Part shown: piece after piece, positions 53,906 through 62,180 of the stretch | Layout: each line of letters starts with the position of its first letter | Numbering within the stretch: position 1 is the stretch's first letter | From: an uncultured Pseudomonadota bacterium | GTDB taxonomy: Bacteria; Pseudomonadota; Gammaproteobacteria; Steroidobacterales; Woeseiaceae | Reading direction: 5' to 3' | Assembly: GCA_913055625.1 (NCBI GenBank) | Contig: CAJXJW010000003.1 | Span: forward strand, 434,001 to 498,000 | DNA length: 64,000 nucleotides | Translations under genes and position numbers: made by a program | The notes under the pieces: model-generated | Databases searched by the model: none | What the model was told of the DNA's origin: nothing | What the model saw: the letters and a program-made list of their open reading frames with translations, nothing else

Positions 53906-55276
53906 ATGGCTGCCGTCCGCTCCAATCCCGCGCGGGATCGCGCTGAAGCCCTCGCCCGCGAACTCACCGAACTGTGTGCCTACCGTTACGCCCTCGAGGC
54001 GAAGTTTCTCTCCTTGCTGCGGGAGTTCGACACCGACCGTTGCTGGGAACGCCTCGGCCTGCACTCCTGTGCGCACTGGCTGAACCTCAAGTGCGGCATC
54101 GGCCTGAACGCCGCCCGCGAGAAGATCCGGGTGGCGAATGCCCTGGCCGGCTTGCCGTTGATCTCGACCGCGTTCGCCGAGGGCCGGGTCAGCTACTCGA
54201 AGGTGCGGGCCATGACCCGGGTGGCCGCGCCGGAGAACGAAGAGTATTTGATGATGATCGCGAAGCACGGCACGGCGTACCACGTCGAGAAGCTGGTGCG
54301 GCTCTATCGCCGCGAGTGCCGGCTCCGGGCCGCACAGAAGAAAGGTCCTAATTCAACTCGCGCTCTTCACTACCACACCGACGAGGACGGCATGCTGGTG
54401 ATCGAGGCCCGGCTGTCGCCGGAACAGGGGGCGCTGGTGCTGAAAGCACTGGAAGCGGCCGTCGAGCAGCAGCCGGACGTTACCGCGGAAACGTCGGACG
54501 ACGGAAGCGAAGACGTTACCGCGGAAACGCGGGAGACGATCTCGGCGCGGCGGGCGGATGCCTTGGCCGAGATCGCCGAGGGCTACCTCGGTTCGGAGAA
54601 CGTGGCCTGCGACACCGCCGACCGGCACCAGGTGGTGGTGCACGTTACCGCGGAAACGCTGGCGGCAACTGATGAGTGCGATCGCCACGTTACCGCGGAA
54701 ACGTCGTGCCTCGAGAACGGGCCGGGCGATACCGCGGAAACGTCACGCCGCATGGCCTGCGATGCCTCGCTGGTGCGGCTGGTGAAAGACCCGAAAGGCG
54801 AGCCGCTGTCCATCGGCCGCAAGTCCCGCACGATTCCGCCACCGATGCGTCGCGCGCTGATCGCGAGGGACAAGGGTTGCCGGTTTCCGGGCTGCACGCA
54901 CACCCGGTTCGTGGACGGGCACCACATCGAGCACTGGGCGAACGGCGGAGAAACGAGCCTCGGGAACCTCGTGCTGCTCTGCCGCCATCATCACCGGCTG
55001 GTGCACGAGGGCGGCTTTACCTGCACGCGACGTTTCCGCGGTAACGTCGAGTTCCGGGACCCGGAAGGCGTGCTGCTCAGCAACGAACCGGCACTACGCC
55101 CGGTGCCCCGCGGCGAAGACCCCACCGCGTGGCTGAGACACCGCTTCGAGCGGCTCGGCATCGACGACGATACCTGTGTTTCTCAATGGTATGCCGGCGA
55201 CCGGATGGATTGGGATCTCGCGGTGTTTCATCTTTATGAGGCGGAGCGCCAGCGTACACCCGCGATAAATCCTTAG
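53906..55276 (+). CDS. DUF222/HNH endonuclease with internal VTAET repeats
   Basis: 456 residues, related to the 13E12-type DUF222/HNH proteins. The N-terminal DUF222 part (about 10-185) includes CWERLGLHSCAHWLNLKCGI and RVSYSKVRAMTRVA. A low-complexity linker (about 190-285) has VTAET at 192, 204, 247 and 262 and TAET at 276. The HNH domain (about 320-372) has CRFPGC, DGHHIEHWANGGET, GNLVLLCRHHHRLVHEG, giving His-Asn-His. RFRGNV at 376 is encoded by an inverted motif copy. ATG at 53906 has GGGAGGA six bases upstream. It sits between recG and ubiA, converging with GT25. Catalytic residues look intact; the target is unknown. Confidence 0.88.
   Translation: MAAVRSNPARDRAEALARELTELCAYRYALEAKFLSLLREFDTDRCWERLGLHSCAHWLNLKCGIGLNAAREKIRVANALAGLPLISTAFAEGRVSYSKVRAMTRVAAPENEEYLMMIAKHGTAYHVEKLVRLYRRECRLRAAQKKGPNSTRALHYHTDEDGMLVIEARLSPEQGALVLKALEAAVEQQPDVTAETSDDGSEDVTAETRETISARRADALAEIAEGYLGSENVACDTADRHQVVVHVTAETLAATDECDRHVTAETSCLENGPGDTAETSRRMACDASLVRLVKDPKGEPLSIGRKSRTIPPPMRRALIARDKGCRFPGCTHTRFVDGHHIEHWANGGETSLGNLVLLCRHHHRLVHEGGFTCTRRFRGNVEFRDPEGVLLSNEPALRPVPRGEDPTAWLRHRFERLGIDDDTCVSQWYAGDRMDWDLAVFHLYEAERQRTPAINP
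54479..54744 (+). repeat. Five direct copies of the CCGCGG-core motif inside the HNH gene
   Basis: Copies start at 54479, 54515, 54644, 54689 and 54728. Four share GTTACCGCGGAAACG exactly and the last reads GATACCGCGGAAACG. All are in the same reading frame and encode VTAET or DTAET. Spacing (36, 129, 45, 39) is divisible by three but irregular. The sequence between copies is not conserved, so the DNA motif, not a longer protein repeat, is the unit. Confidence 0.95.
55029..55045 (-). repeat. Inverted copy of the CCGCGG-core motif inside the HNH gene
   Basis: GACGTTTCCGCGGTAAC is the reverse complement of the direct copies over 17 bases. It is read here as RRFRGNV just past the HNH domain. 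Preservation of the DNA in the opposite orientation, where the peptide differs, points to selection or copying at DNA level. Confidence 0.93.
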
Positions 55277-56061
55277 CCCCCCTCGTGCCGCGCGCCAGTC
55301 GCAACTGGCAACGTAGTTGTGTTCCGGCCGGCAGCCTCGCGCCGCCGGAATGCGCGGTTCGCGCCGATGCGCTTGACGATCCACGCGCACTTGCGCGCAA
55401 AGCGGTGCGCCGCGACCGGCAGCGGCTTGGGGTGCTTTTTCCGGCCGATGATGCCGGTCGTCGCGCAGAGCCTGGAAGCGCAAACGCTGTAGGGCGTCAG
55501 TGCGTAGAGTGGCTGGCCGTGCTCCCAGAATTTCTTCACGTAGACGTCGACCGGCGCGTCGAGAATGCGGGTGTCGTTGACGAACATACGGGCGACGTCC
55601 GGCGAGATGCAGTAACCCATCAGCCCATGCGGCGGCTTGGTGAAACGCTGCACCACGAACGGCACTCGGCGCCCGACCGCAACTTTCCGTGCCCGCAGGT
55701 CGCTCTGCAACCGTATGAAGCCCAGCTTCCCGATCAGCGAGGACGCGACTTGCAGCGCCCGCGGGAACGCCGGCGTCAAGGCGCAGTCGTCTTCGAGAAT
55801 CGCGATCGGCGTATTCGTTTCCGCCGCGCGCTTCCACAGCTCCCGGTGACTCGCGAAACAGCCGACCTCGCCGGGAACGACGCGCCGGCCGCAGTTGAGG
55901 ACGAACTCCTCTTCATCCAGCCCCTTGAAATAGCCCGACGCGACGGCTTCGCCACCAATGGCATCGAAGAACGTGAACGTCACGCGGGCCGCGTCGAGCT
56001 GGCTGCGTACGTGCTCTCTGCGATCGCGCTCGCCGGGGAGGCTGATCACGAATACTGGCAT
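55273..56061 (-). CDS. Glycosyltransferase family 25 protein
   Basis: 262 residues, like LPS-modifying beta-galactosyltransferases (LgtB/LgtE type). MPVFVISLPGERDRREHV at the N-terminus, GEVGCFASHRELW about residues 64-76, and the metal-binding PIAILEDDCAL (about 85-95) are family signatures; VDVYVKKFWEHGQPLYALTP follows. Start MPVFV at 56061 is by analogy; upstream ATGs at 56091 and 56100 are alternatives. Its stop codon overlaps that of the convergent HNH gene. No other LPS genes are nearby, so it is probably part of the same accessory insertion. Confidence 0.85.
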   Translation of the reverse strand: MPVFVISLPGERDRREHVRSQLDAARVTFTFFDAIGGEAVASGYFKGLDEEEFVLNCGRRVVPGEVGCFASHRELWKRAAETNTPIAILEDDCALTPAFPRALQVASSLIGKLGFIRLQSDLRARKVAVGRRVPFVVQRFTKPPHGLMGYCISPDVARMFVNDTRILDAPVDVYVKKFWEHGQPLYALTPYSVCASRLCATTGIIGRKKHPKPLPVAAHRFARKCAWIVKRIGANRAFRRREAAGRNTTTLPVATGARHEGG

Positions 56062-56193
56062 CGCGGTTTCGATCCGCCGCGCCGGATTCATGAGGGTCAT
56101 ACGATATTGGACGGAGGCTCCAACGAAAACCGGTCGCCCCGCCACCCCAATTAGCCCTGCAACGCTGTCCGTCAGTCACGTACACTCCGGCGC

Positions 56194-57087
56194 ATGAAAT
56201 CACCCGCGGAATGGTTGCCGCCGCACCTGCGCACGCAGCTGTCGAATTACGGCCGGCTGATGCGCATCGACAAGCCCATCGGCTACTGGTTGCTGCTGTG
56301 GCCGACGCTGTGGGCGCTCTGGCTCGCCGGCGACGGTCACCCGGACCAGGGCCTGTTCGTCGTGTTCGTTATCGGCGTGTTCGTGATGCGCTCGGCTGGC
56401 TGCGTGATGAACGACTACGCGGACCGGAAAATCGACCCCTACGTTGAACGCACGCGCGACCGGCCCATCGCGTCCGGCGCCGTCGCACCGCTCGAAGCGC
56501 TGACGTTGTTTGCCGCGCTCGGCCTGATCGCGATCGGGCTTGCCGCGATGTTGAATCGCCCGGCGCAGATCCTCGCCGCGATCGGTGCCGGGCTCACGAT
56601 CGTCTACCCGTTCATCAAGCGCTTCGTGTCCGTGCCGCAGTTCATCCTCGGCGCGGCGTTCGGCATGGCGGTGCCGATGGCGTACGCCGCCCAGCTCGGC
56701 GAAGTCCCGGTGATCGGCTGGCTGGTGTTCGCCGCCGCGCTCATCTGGGCCGTCATCTACGACACGTTCTATGCCATGGTCGACCGTGAGGACGACCAGA
56801 AGATCGGCGTCAAGTCCACCGCGATCCTGTTCGGCGACATGGACCTGTTCGTGATCGGCGGGCTGCAGGCGCTGATGCTCGCGACGCTGGTGTTCATCGG
56901 GCTGCGGACCGACATGGGGTTCTGGTACTACCTGTCTGTCGCATTGTCAGCCTGCCTCATGGCGCGGCACCTGTGGCTGGCGCGAGCCCGCCAGCCGTCC
57001 GCCTGCTTCCAGGCGTTTCTCGAAAACCACCGCATCGGGCTTGTCGTCTTCATCGGCATCGTCCTGCACTACAGCTTCAATCCGTAA
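56194..57087 (+). CDS. ubiA: 4-hydroxybenzoate polyprenyltransferase
   Basis: Attaches the polyprenyl tail in ubiquinone synthesis. 297 residues, about nine membrane helices. The two Asp-rich prenyl-diphosphate motifs are NDYADRKIDPYVERT and YDTFYAMVDREDDQKIGVKST. Ends ENHRIGLVVFIGIVLHY. Its 3' end overlaps the convergent comF by 11 bases. ubiC, often its neighbour, is not upstream here. Confidence 0.95.
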   Translation: MKSPAEWLPPHLRTQLSNYGRLMRIDKPIGYWLLLWPTLWALWLAGDGHPDQGLFVVFVIGVFVMRSAGCVMNDYADRKIDPYVERTRDRPIASGAVAPLEALTLFAALGLIAIGLAAMLNRPAQILAAIGAGLTIVYPFIKRFVSVPQFILGAAFGMAVPMAYAAQLGEVPVIGWLVFAAALIWAVIYDTFYAMVDREDDQKIGVKSTAILFGDMDLFVIGGLQALMLATLVFIGLRTDMGFWYYLSVALSACLMARHLWLARARQPSACFQAFLENHRIGLVVFIGIVLHYSFNP

Positions 57088-57802
57088 TCGCCCGCGCCAG
57101 CGCGAGGACGCTGACCGAACCGACCCCGTGCTGCTTCAGCAGCAGCGCCAGTTGCCGGCAGGTCGCCCCCGTCGTCAGGACGTCGTCGACGATCAGCACG
57201 TGCCGCGCGTCGATGCGCCCGCGCACGGCGAACGCGTTCTTCAGGTTGCGGCGGCGGTGCGCCGCCGGAAGCCCCGACTGGTACGGCGTCTGCCGCCGCC
57301 GGACGACGTTCCGGATCATCGGCAAGCCGCGCGCCTGTGCCACCGGCGCCGCGAGTTCGATAGCCTGGTTGAAGCCCCGGCGCACCTGCCGCAGCCGGTG
57401 CAGCGGCACGGGCAGTGCCGCGTCGATCGAGGCCGGCAGCGCATCCGCGGCCGCAACGAGAATCTCGGCGAAGCCGGGCGCGTACCAGAGCTTTCGATGG
57501 AACTTGAACTGCCGGATCGCGACGTCGACGGGGTACGTATAGACGAGCGGCGCCACGACGGTGTGGAACGGTGGCGGCCGAACCTGGCACGCGCCGCACG
57601 GCAGGTCCGACGCCGCGGCCAGCGGCAATGCGCAGCGGCGGCAGGCGGGCGCATTGCGCACGAGGTCCGCCGCGCACCCGTCGCAGACGTAGCGACCGCT
57701 GCCGCCGTCGGGTTCGCCGCAGAACACGCAGGACACCGGCATCAGTTCCTGCTCCAGCCAGCGTGCCGCGGCGACGAGCTGCCGGCGAACCTCGGTCAAC
57801 AT
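57077..57802 (-). CDS. comF: ComF-family phosphoribosyltransferase-like protein
   Basis: 241 residues. The N-terminal zinc-ribbon has paired cysteines (CVFCG, VCDGCA, CRRCA, PCGAC). The C-terminal domain has the PRPP-binding loop HVLIVDDVLTTGATCRQLA and the ComF motif RRRQTPYQSGLPAAHRRRNLKNAF. ComF/GntX members are linked to DNA uptake or use of DNA; type IV pilus genes are present in this genome. Divergent from bioC across 110 bases. Confidence 0.93.
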   Translation of the reverse strand: MLTEVRRQLVAAARWLEQELMPVSCVFCGEPDGGSGRYVCDGCAADLVRNAPACRRCALPLAAASDLPCGACQVRPPPFHTVVAPLVYTYPVDVAIRQFKFHRKLWYAPGFAEILVAAADALPASIDAALPVPLHRLRQVRRGFNQAIELAAPVAQARGLPMIRNVVRRRQTPYQSGLPAAHRRRNLKNAFAVRGRIDARHVLIVDDVLTTGATCRQLALLLKQHGVGSVSVLALARAITD

Positions 57803-57912
57803 GTCCGCAACGTGACCGATCGACGCCGCGACGTGCGACCCCCGAATCCGGCCGCTGCGCCCGGAAAAGCATGCTACCGTAGCCGCACCCCGTCACCGCC
57901 ACGCCCGCCTTA

Positions 57913-58779
57913 GTGCCCCCGACACCGATCATCAACACCGCGCACGCGCGACGCCGCTTCGATCGCGCGGCGGCGGTGTTCGACTCGGCCGACTTCGTTC
58001 ACGCCCACACGCGCGAGGGTTTGCTCGCGCGGCTCGCGCCCGTCACCGTCGATGCGAAACGCGTCGTCGACCTCGGCTGCGCCACCGGCGCCGCAATCAT
58101 GCCGCTGGAGAAGCGCTTCCGCGGCGCCCGCGTGATCGGCGTCGACGCGTCGCCCGCGATGCTCAACGTCGCGCGTCGGCGACGCCGCTTCCTGTCGCGC
58201 TCGGGGTACGTTTGCTGCGATGCCCGCGCCCTTCCGTTCGCGGACAGCAGCGTCGACGTCGTGTTCTCGAACCTGTTGTTGCCGCACCTCGACGACCCGG
58301 CCGAGCTCGCCGCGGAGGTCTGCCGCGTGCTGCGGAAGGACGGGTTGTTCGCGTTCGCCTCGCTGGGACCCGACAGCCTGCTCGAGCTGCGGCGCGCCTG
58401 GGCCGCCGTCGACGATGACGCCCACGTGCCCGGCTTCCCCGACATGCACGACGTCGGCGACGCGCTGGTCCGCGCCGGCCTCCGGGACCCGGTGCTCGAC
58501 GTCGACCGGCTCCGCGTCGACTATGCCTCGATCGACGCCCTGTTCCGCGACCTGACGGCGAGCGGAAGCCGTAACTCGTTGGCGGAACGACGAAAATCCC
58601 TGACCGGTCGTGGCCGGATCGCCCGCCTGCGTAACGCACTGGCGGCGGCATCCGGCGGCGACTCCGTCGAGGTCGGCTTCGAACTCGTCTACGGCCACTG
58701 CTGGGGCCGGGGCGGACCACCGAGCGGTGACGTGCACATCGACCCCGGCTCGATCCCGGTCCGGCGCCGGCCGCGCTGA
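57913..58779 (+). CDS. bioC: Malonyl-ACP O-methyltransferase (BioC-like)
   Basis: SAM-dependent methyltransferase, 288 residues. The start INTAHARRRFDRAAAVFDSADFVH matches the BioC N-terminus, followed by the SAM loop VVDLGCATGAAI, GVDASPAMLNVAR and DVVFSNLLLPHLDDP. In biotin synthesis it masks the malonyl carboxylate to prime pimelate formation. Proximity to comF is usual for bio clusters, but no other bio gene is present here. GTG start, no strong ribosome site. A general methyltransferase is the alternative. Confidence 0.82.
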   Translation: MPPTPIINTAHARRRFDRAAAVFDSADFVHAHTREGLLARLAPVTVDAKRVVDLGCATGAAIMPLEKRFRGARVIGVDASPAMLNVARRRRRFLSRSGYVCCDARALPFADSSVDVVFSNLLLPHLDDPAELAAEVCRVLRKDGLFAFASLGPDSLLELRRAWAAVDDDAHVPGFPDMHDVGDALVRAGLRDPVLDVDRLRVDYASIDALFRDLTASGSRNSLAERRKSLTGRGRIARLRNALAAASGGDSVEVGFELVYGHCWGRGGPPSGDVHIDPGSIPVRRRPR

Positions 58780-59069
58780 CCCGACGGTGATTTGTTACAG
58801 AATCGCACCGACAGGCTAAGTCGCTGTAAAGCAAATCATTTTCATCCCCAATCCGGAGACCTCAGGATTGCATGGCCGCCGGCCTTTCAGTACACTTTGC
58901 GCGCTTTTTTTCGCCGGTCAGCGTGTGCTGCCGGTCATCTTGTCACGCCACCCGATGTAGCTGCTGACACCGCGCCCGCAGCGCGCGGTGCCGGCTCGTA
59001 TCGCCAGATACGGCACGGGGGGTGCGGACGGAATGCGACGGCCCCCGGGGCCCGCAGGGTGAACCATCA
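58780..59069. other. 290-base region upstream of the cox operon
   Basis: No gene is supported. It holds the predicted cox promoter and, before it, an AT-richer patch (58790-58850) that may bind a regulator. The remaining 170 bases would be a long 5' leader of coxB; I saw no convincing riboswitch fold. Confidence 0.4.
58868..58896 (+). promoter_or_regulatory. Predicted promoter of the cox operon
   Basis: TTGCAT (58868-58873) and TACACT (58891-58896) are separated by 17 bases; each matches the sigma70 consensus at four of six positions. The RNA start near 58903 would leave a leader of roughly 165 bases. Confidence 0.5.
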
Positions 59070-59891
59070 ATGATTCGAAAAACCGTAACGGGCCTGCTCG
59101 GGCTTTTCTGGGCAGCGGCGGCCAGCGCGGACTGGGAAGTCAACATGCCGGTCGGCGTGACCGAGCTCAGTGCCGAAACCTACAGCCTGCACATGATGGC
59201 CTTCTGGGTCTGCACTGTCATCGGCATCGTCGTCTTCGGCGTCATGATCATCTCGCTGATCAAGCACCGCAAGGCGGCCGGCGCCGTGCCCGCGAAGTTC
59301 TCGCACAGCACGCTCGCCGAGGTGATCTGGACGATCATCCCGGTCCTGATCCTGCTCTTCATGGCCGTCCCGGCCGCCGAGACCATGATCAAGCTCGAGG
59401 ACTCGCGGAAGCCGGACCTGACGGTCGTCGTTACCGGTTACCAGTGGAAGTGGCACTACAGGTACCAGGACCAGGACGTCGAGTTCTATTCCTCGCTGGC
59501 CCGCCCGAGTCTCGAGGCACGCACGAAGGACGCCGGCATCGACCCGTTCACGGTCGACAACTACCTGCTCGACGTCGACCGCCCCCTCGTCGTGCCGGTC
59601 GGCGCGAAGGTGCGCATTCTGTTGACGTCGAACGACGTCCTGCACGCCTGGTGGGTGCCGGACCTCGCGATCAAGAAGGACGCGATCCCGGGCATGGTCA
59701 ACGAAACCTGGTTCCGGGCCGCGACGCCCGGCACGTACCGCGGCCAGTGCGCGGAACTGTGCGGCAAGGACCACGGCTACATGCCGGTCGTGGTCGAGGT
59801 CGTCGAGGAGGCCGCGTTCAACGAATGGGTCGCAAGTAATGGCGGCACGACGGACGTGACGCTCGCCAGCAACCAGTCAGGCTTGGAGTAA
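59070..59891 (+). CDS. coxB: Cytochrome c oxidase subunit II
   Basis: 273 residues. Signal sequence (VTGLLGLFWAAAASA), two membrane helices (MMAFWVCTVIGIVVFGVMI, VIWTIIPVLILLFMAVPAA) and the CuA cupredoxin domain. The electron-entry motif is GYQWKWHYRY. CuA ligands are His in VLHAWWVPD, then CAELCGKDHGYM (two Cys, Glu, His, Met). No cytochrome c domain is fused at the C-terminus. Start MIRKTVTG at 59070 follows AGGGTG. Confidence 0.97.
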   Translation: MIRKTVTGLLGLFWAAAASADWEVNMPVGVTELSAETYSLHMMAFWVCTVIGIVVFGVMIISLIKHRKAAGAVPAKFSHSTLAEVIWTIIPVLILLFMAVPAAETMIKLEDSRKPDLTVVVTGYQWKWHYRYQDQDVEFYSSLARPSLEARTKDAGIDPFTVDNYLLDVDRPLVVPVGAKVRILLTSNDVLHAWWVPDLAIKKDAIPGMVNETWFRAATPGTYRGQCAELCGKDHGYMPVVVEVVEEAAFNEWVASNGGTTDVTLASNQSGLE

Positions 59892-59898
59892 CAAGGAC

Positions 59899-61509
59899 AT
59901 GAGTACTGCCGTAGCAGATTCGCACGACGTGCACGATCACCACGGCCCGGAGAAGGGCATCAAGCGCTGGCTGTTCACGACGAACCACAAGGACATCGGC
60001 ACGATGTACCTGATCTTCAGCCTGGTGATGTTCTTCATCGGCGGGCTGATGGCGCTGGTCATCCGTTCCGAGCTCGCGATCCCGGGCCTGCAGTTCGTGC
60101 ACCCGGAATTCTTCAACCAGATGACGACGATGCATGCGCTGATCATGGTCTTCGGCGCCGTCATGCCGGCTTTCGTCGGCCTCGCCAACTGGATGATCCC
60201 GATGCAGATCGGCGGGCCGGACATGGCGCTGCCGCGCATGAACAACTGGTCGTTCTGGATACTGCCGGTCGCATTCGGAATCCTGCTGTCCACGCTGCTG
60301 ATGCCGGGTGGCGGCCCCGCCAGCGGCTGGACGATGTACCCGCCGCTCGTCCTGCAGACGGGCAATGCGTTCCCGTTCCTGATCTTCTCCGTTCACCTGA
60401 TGGGCATCAGCTCGATCATGGGTGCGATCAACATCATCGTCACGATCATCAACATGCGCACGCCGGAGATGACGCTGATCCGCATGCCGATGTTCGTCTG
60501 GACGTGGCTGATCACCGCCTACCTGCTGCTCGCGGTGATGCCGGTACTCGCGGGCGCCGTCACGATGCTGCTCACGGACCAGTTCTTCGGCACCAGCTTC
60601 TTCCTGGCGGCGGGCGGCGGTGACCCGGTGATGTTCCAGCACATCTTCTGGTTCTTCGGCCACCCCGAGGTCTACATCATGATCCTGCCGGCGTTCGGCG
60701 TGGTCTCCGAGATCCTGCCGACGTTCTCGCGCAAGCCGCTGTTCGGCCATGACTCGATGGTGTACGCGACGGCATCGATCGCGTTCCTGTCCTTCATCGT
60801 GTGGGCGCACCACATGTTCACGGTGGGCATGCCGCTGACCGGCCAGATGTTCTTCATGTTCGCGACGATGCTGATCGCCGTCCCGACCGGCGTGAAGGTG
60901 TTCAACTGGGTGGCCACGATGTGGCGCGGCTCGATGACGTTCGAGACGCCGATGCTGTTCGCCATCGGCTTCATCTTCCTGTTCACGATCGGCGGATTCT
61001 CCGGCCTGATGCTCGCGATCGTGCCGTCCGACATCCAGTACCACGACAGCTATTTCGTCGTGGCGCACTTCCACTACGTGCTCGTGCCCGGCTCGATCTT
61101 CGCGCTGATGGCCGCGGCGTACTACTGGCTGCCGAAGTGGACCGGCCACATGTACAGCGAGCGCGCCGGCAAGCTGCACTTCTGGCTTTCGACGATCTTC
61201 GTGAACGTCACGTTCTTCCCGATGCACTTCCTCGGGCTCGCCGGCATGCCGCGCCGCATACCGGACTACTCGACGCAGTTCGCGGACTTCAACCTGGTCG
61301 CCAGCATCGGTGCTTTCGGCTTCGGCCTTTCGCAGCTCATCTTCGTCTACGTGCTGCTGACGTCGAAGAAGGGCGCGCACGCCAGTGGCAAGGTCTGGGA
61401 GGCGCCCCGTGGTCTCGAGTGGACCGTGCCGTCGCCGGCGCCGTACCACACGTTCAACGAGCCGGTGCACGTCGACCGTACGGTCGCGTTCCCGCAGGAA
61501 AACCCGTGA
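59899..61509 (+). CDS. coxA: Cytochrome c oxidase subunit I (aa3-type)
   Basis: Catalytic subunit, 536 residues, 12 membrane helices. Heme a ligand His in TTMHALIMVFG (about 79); the CuB His and cross-linked Tyr in WFFGHPEVYIMILP, a motif whose Glu marks an A1-type D-channel; the two CuB His in WAHHMFTVG; heme a3 and a His in YFVVAHFHYVLVPGS. Eight bases after coxB. Stop overlaps the start of the next small gene. Confidence 0.97.
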   Translation: MSTAVADSHDVHDHHGPEKGIKRWLFTTNHKDIGTMYLIFSLVMFFIGGLMALVIRSELAIPGLQFVHPEFFNQMTTMHALIMVFGAVMPAFVGLANWMIPMQIGGPDMALPRMNNWSFWILPVAFGILLSTLLMPGGGPASGWTMYPPLVLQTGNAFPFLIFSVHLMGISSIMGAINIIVTIINMRTPEMTLIRMPMFVWTWLITAYLLLAVMPVLAGAVTMLLTDQFFGTSFFLAAGGGDPVMFQHIFWFFGHPEVYIMILPAFGVVSEILPTFSRKPLFGHDSMVYATASIAFLSFIVWAHHMFTVGMPLTGQMFFMFATMLIAVPTGVKVFNWVATMWRGSMTFETPMLFAIGFIFLFTIGGFSGLMLAIVPSDIQYHDSYFVVAHFHYVLVPGSIFALMAAAYYWLPKWTGHMYSERAGKLHFWLSTIFVNVTFFPMHFLGLAGMPRRIPDYSTQFADFNLVASIGAFGFGLSQLIFVYVLLTSKKGAHASGKVWEAPRGLEWTVPSPAPYHTFNEPVHVDRTVAFPQENP

Positions 61510-61625
61510 TGACCGAGATCGACCAGGAGACGAAACGCAAGATCCGCCGCACGGCGCTGATGCTGCTCGGCGTCGTCCTGGTCTTCTATTTCGGCTTCAT
61601 CCTCTCGGGCGTGCTGAACAGCTGA
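61509..61625 (+). CDS. Cytochrome oxidase small assembly protein (38 residues)
   Basis: [20 protein letters not shown] starts a 38-residue product with one membrane helix ([20 protein letters not shown]). ATG overlaps the coxA TGA and the gene ends four bases before ctaG. Small single-helix ORFs in this exact slot are annotated in other proteobacteria as oxidase small assembly proteins; function is not settled. Confidence 0.8.
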   Translation: MTEIDQETKRKIRRTALMLLGVVLVFYFGFILSGVLNS

Positions 61626-61629
61626 TTCC

Positions 61630-62166
61630 ATGAGCGGGCAAAGGCAGACAAACCGGTCGCTGATCCTGGTCCTCGGGGGCTGGGTCGTGGCGTTTTTTGC
61701 CTTCGGTTACGCGCTGGTGCCGCTGTACGACGTGTTCTGCGAGATCACCGGCTTCGGCGGCCGCACGAACACCGAGGCCGCCGTCGTGGCGGAGGCGCCC
61801 GACCTCACGCGTACCGTGCGCGTCGAGTTCATCACGCAGACGAACGAGTATGCCCCCTGGGAGTTCGCCGCCGACGTGCCGAGCATGGACGTGCACCCCG
61901 GTCAGCTGAACTTCGCCACGTTCACCGCCCGCAACCTGACCGGTGACGACAAGGTGGCACAGGCCGTTCCCAGCGTCGCCCCGATCTCTGCGAGCGAACA
62001 TTTTCGCAAGCTCGAGTGCTTCTGTTTCACGAGCCAGGCATTCGCCGCGCACGAAGAGCGCCCGATGCCGCTGCAGTTCATCGTCGACCCGGACCTGCCG
62101 GACTACGTCGACACGATCACGCTGCAGTACACTTTTTATGACACCGTCCGCCTGTCGGCGAAGTAG
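61630..62166 (+). CDS. ctaG: Cytochrome c oxidase copper chaperone CtaG/Cox11
   Basis: Delivers copper to the CuB centre of CoxA. 178 residues: one N-terminal membrane helix ([20 protein letters not shown]), the conserved [14 protein letters not shown] and the copper-binding ECFCFTSQ in the periplasmic immunoglobulin-like domain. Located between coxA and coxC as usual. Confidence 0.96.
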   Translation: MSGQRQTNRSLILVLGGWVVAFFAFGYALVPLYDVFCEITGFGGRTNTEAAVVAEAPDLTRTVRVEFITQTNEYAPWEFAADVPSMDVHPGQLNFATFTARNLTGDDKVAQAVPSVAPISASEHFRKLECFCFTSQAFAAHEERPMPLQFIVDPDLPDYVDTITLQYTFYDTVRLSAK

Positions 62167-62180
62167 CCAAGAGAACACAC

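Noticed and set aside
54479..55045. CRISPR array in the HNH gene
   Set aside because: Repeats are only about 17 bases, spacers are irregular and coding, one copy is inverted, and no cas genes are present.
59818..61470. 550-codon minus-strand open frame opposite coxA
   Set aside because: Antisense to a highly conserved oxidase subunit, with biased His/Glu/Arg composition and no ribosome site.
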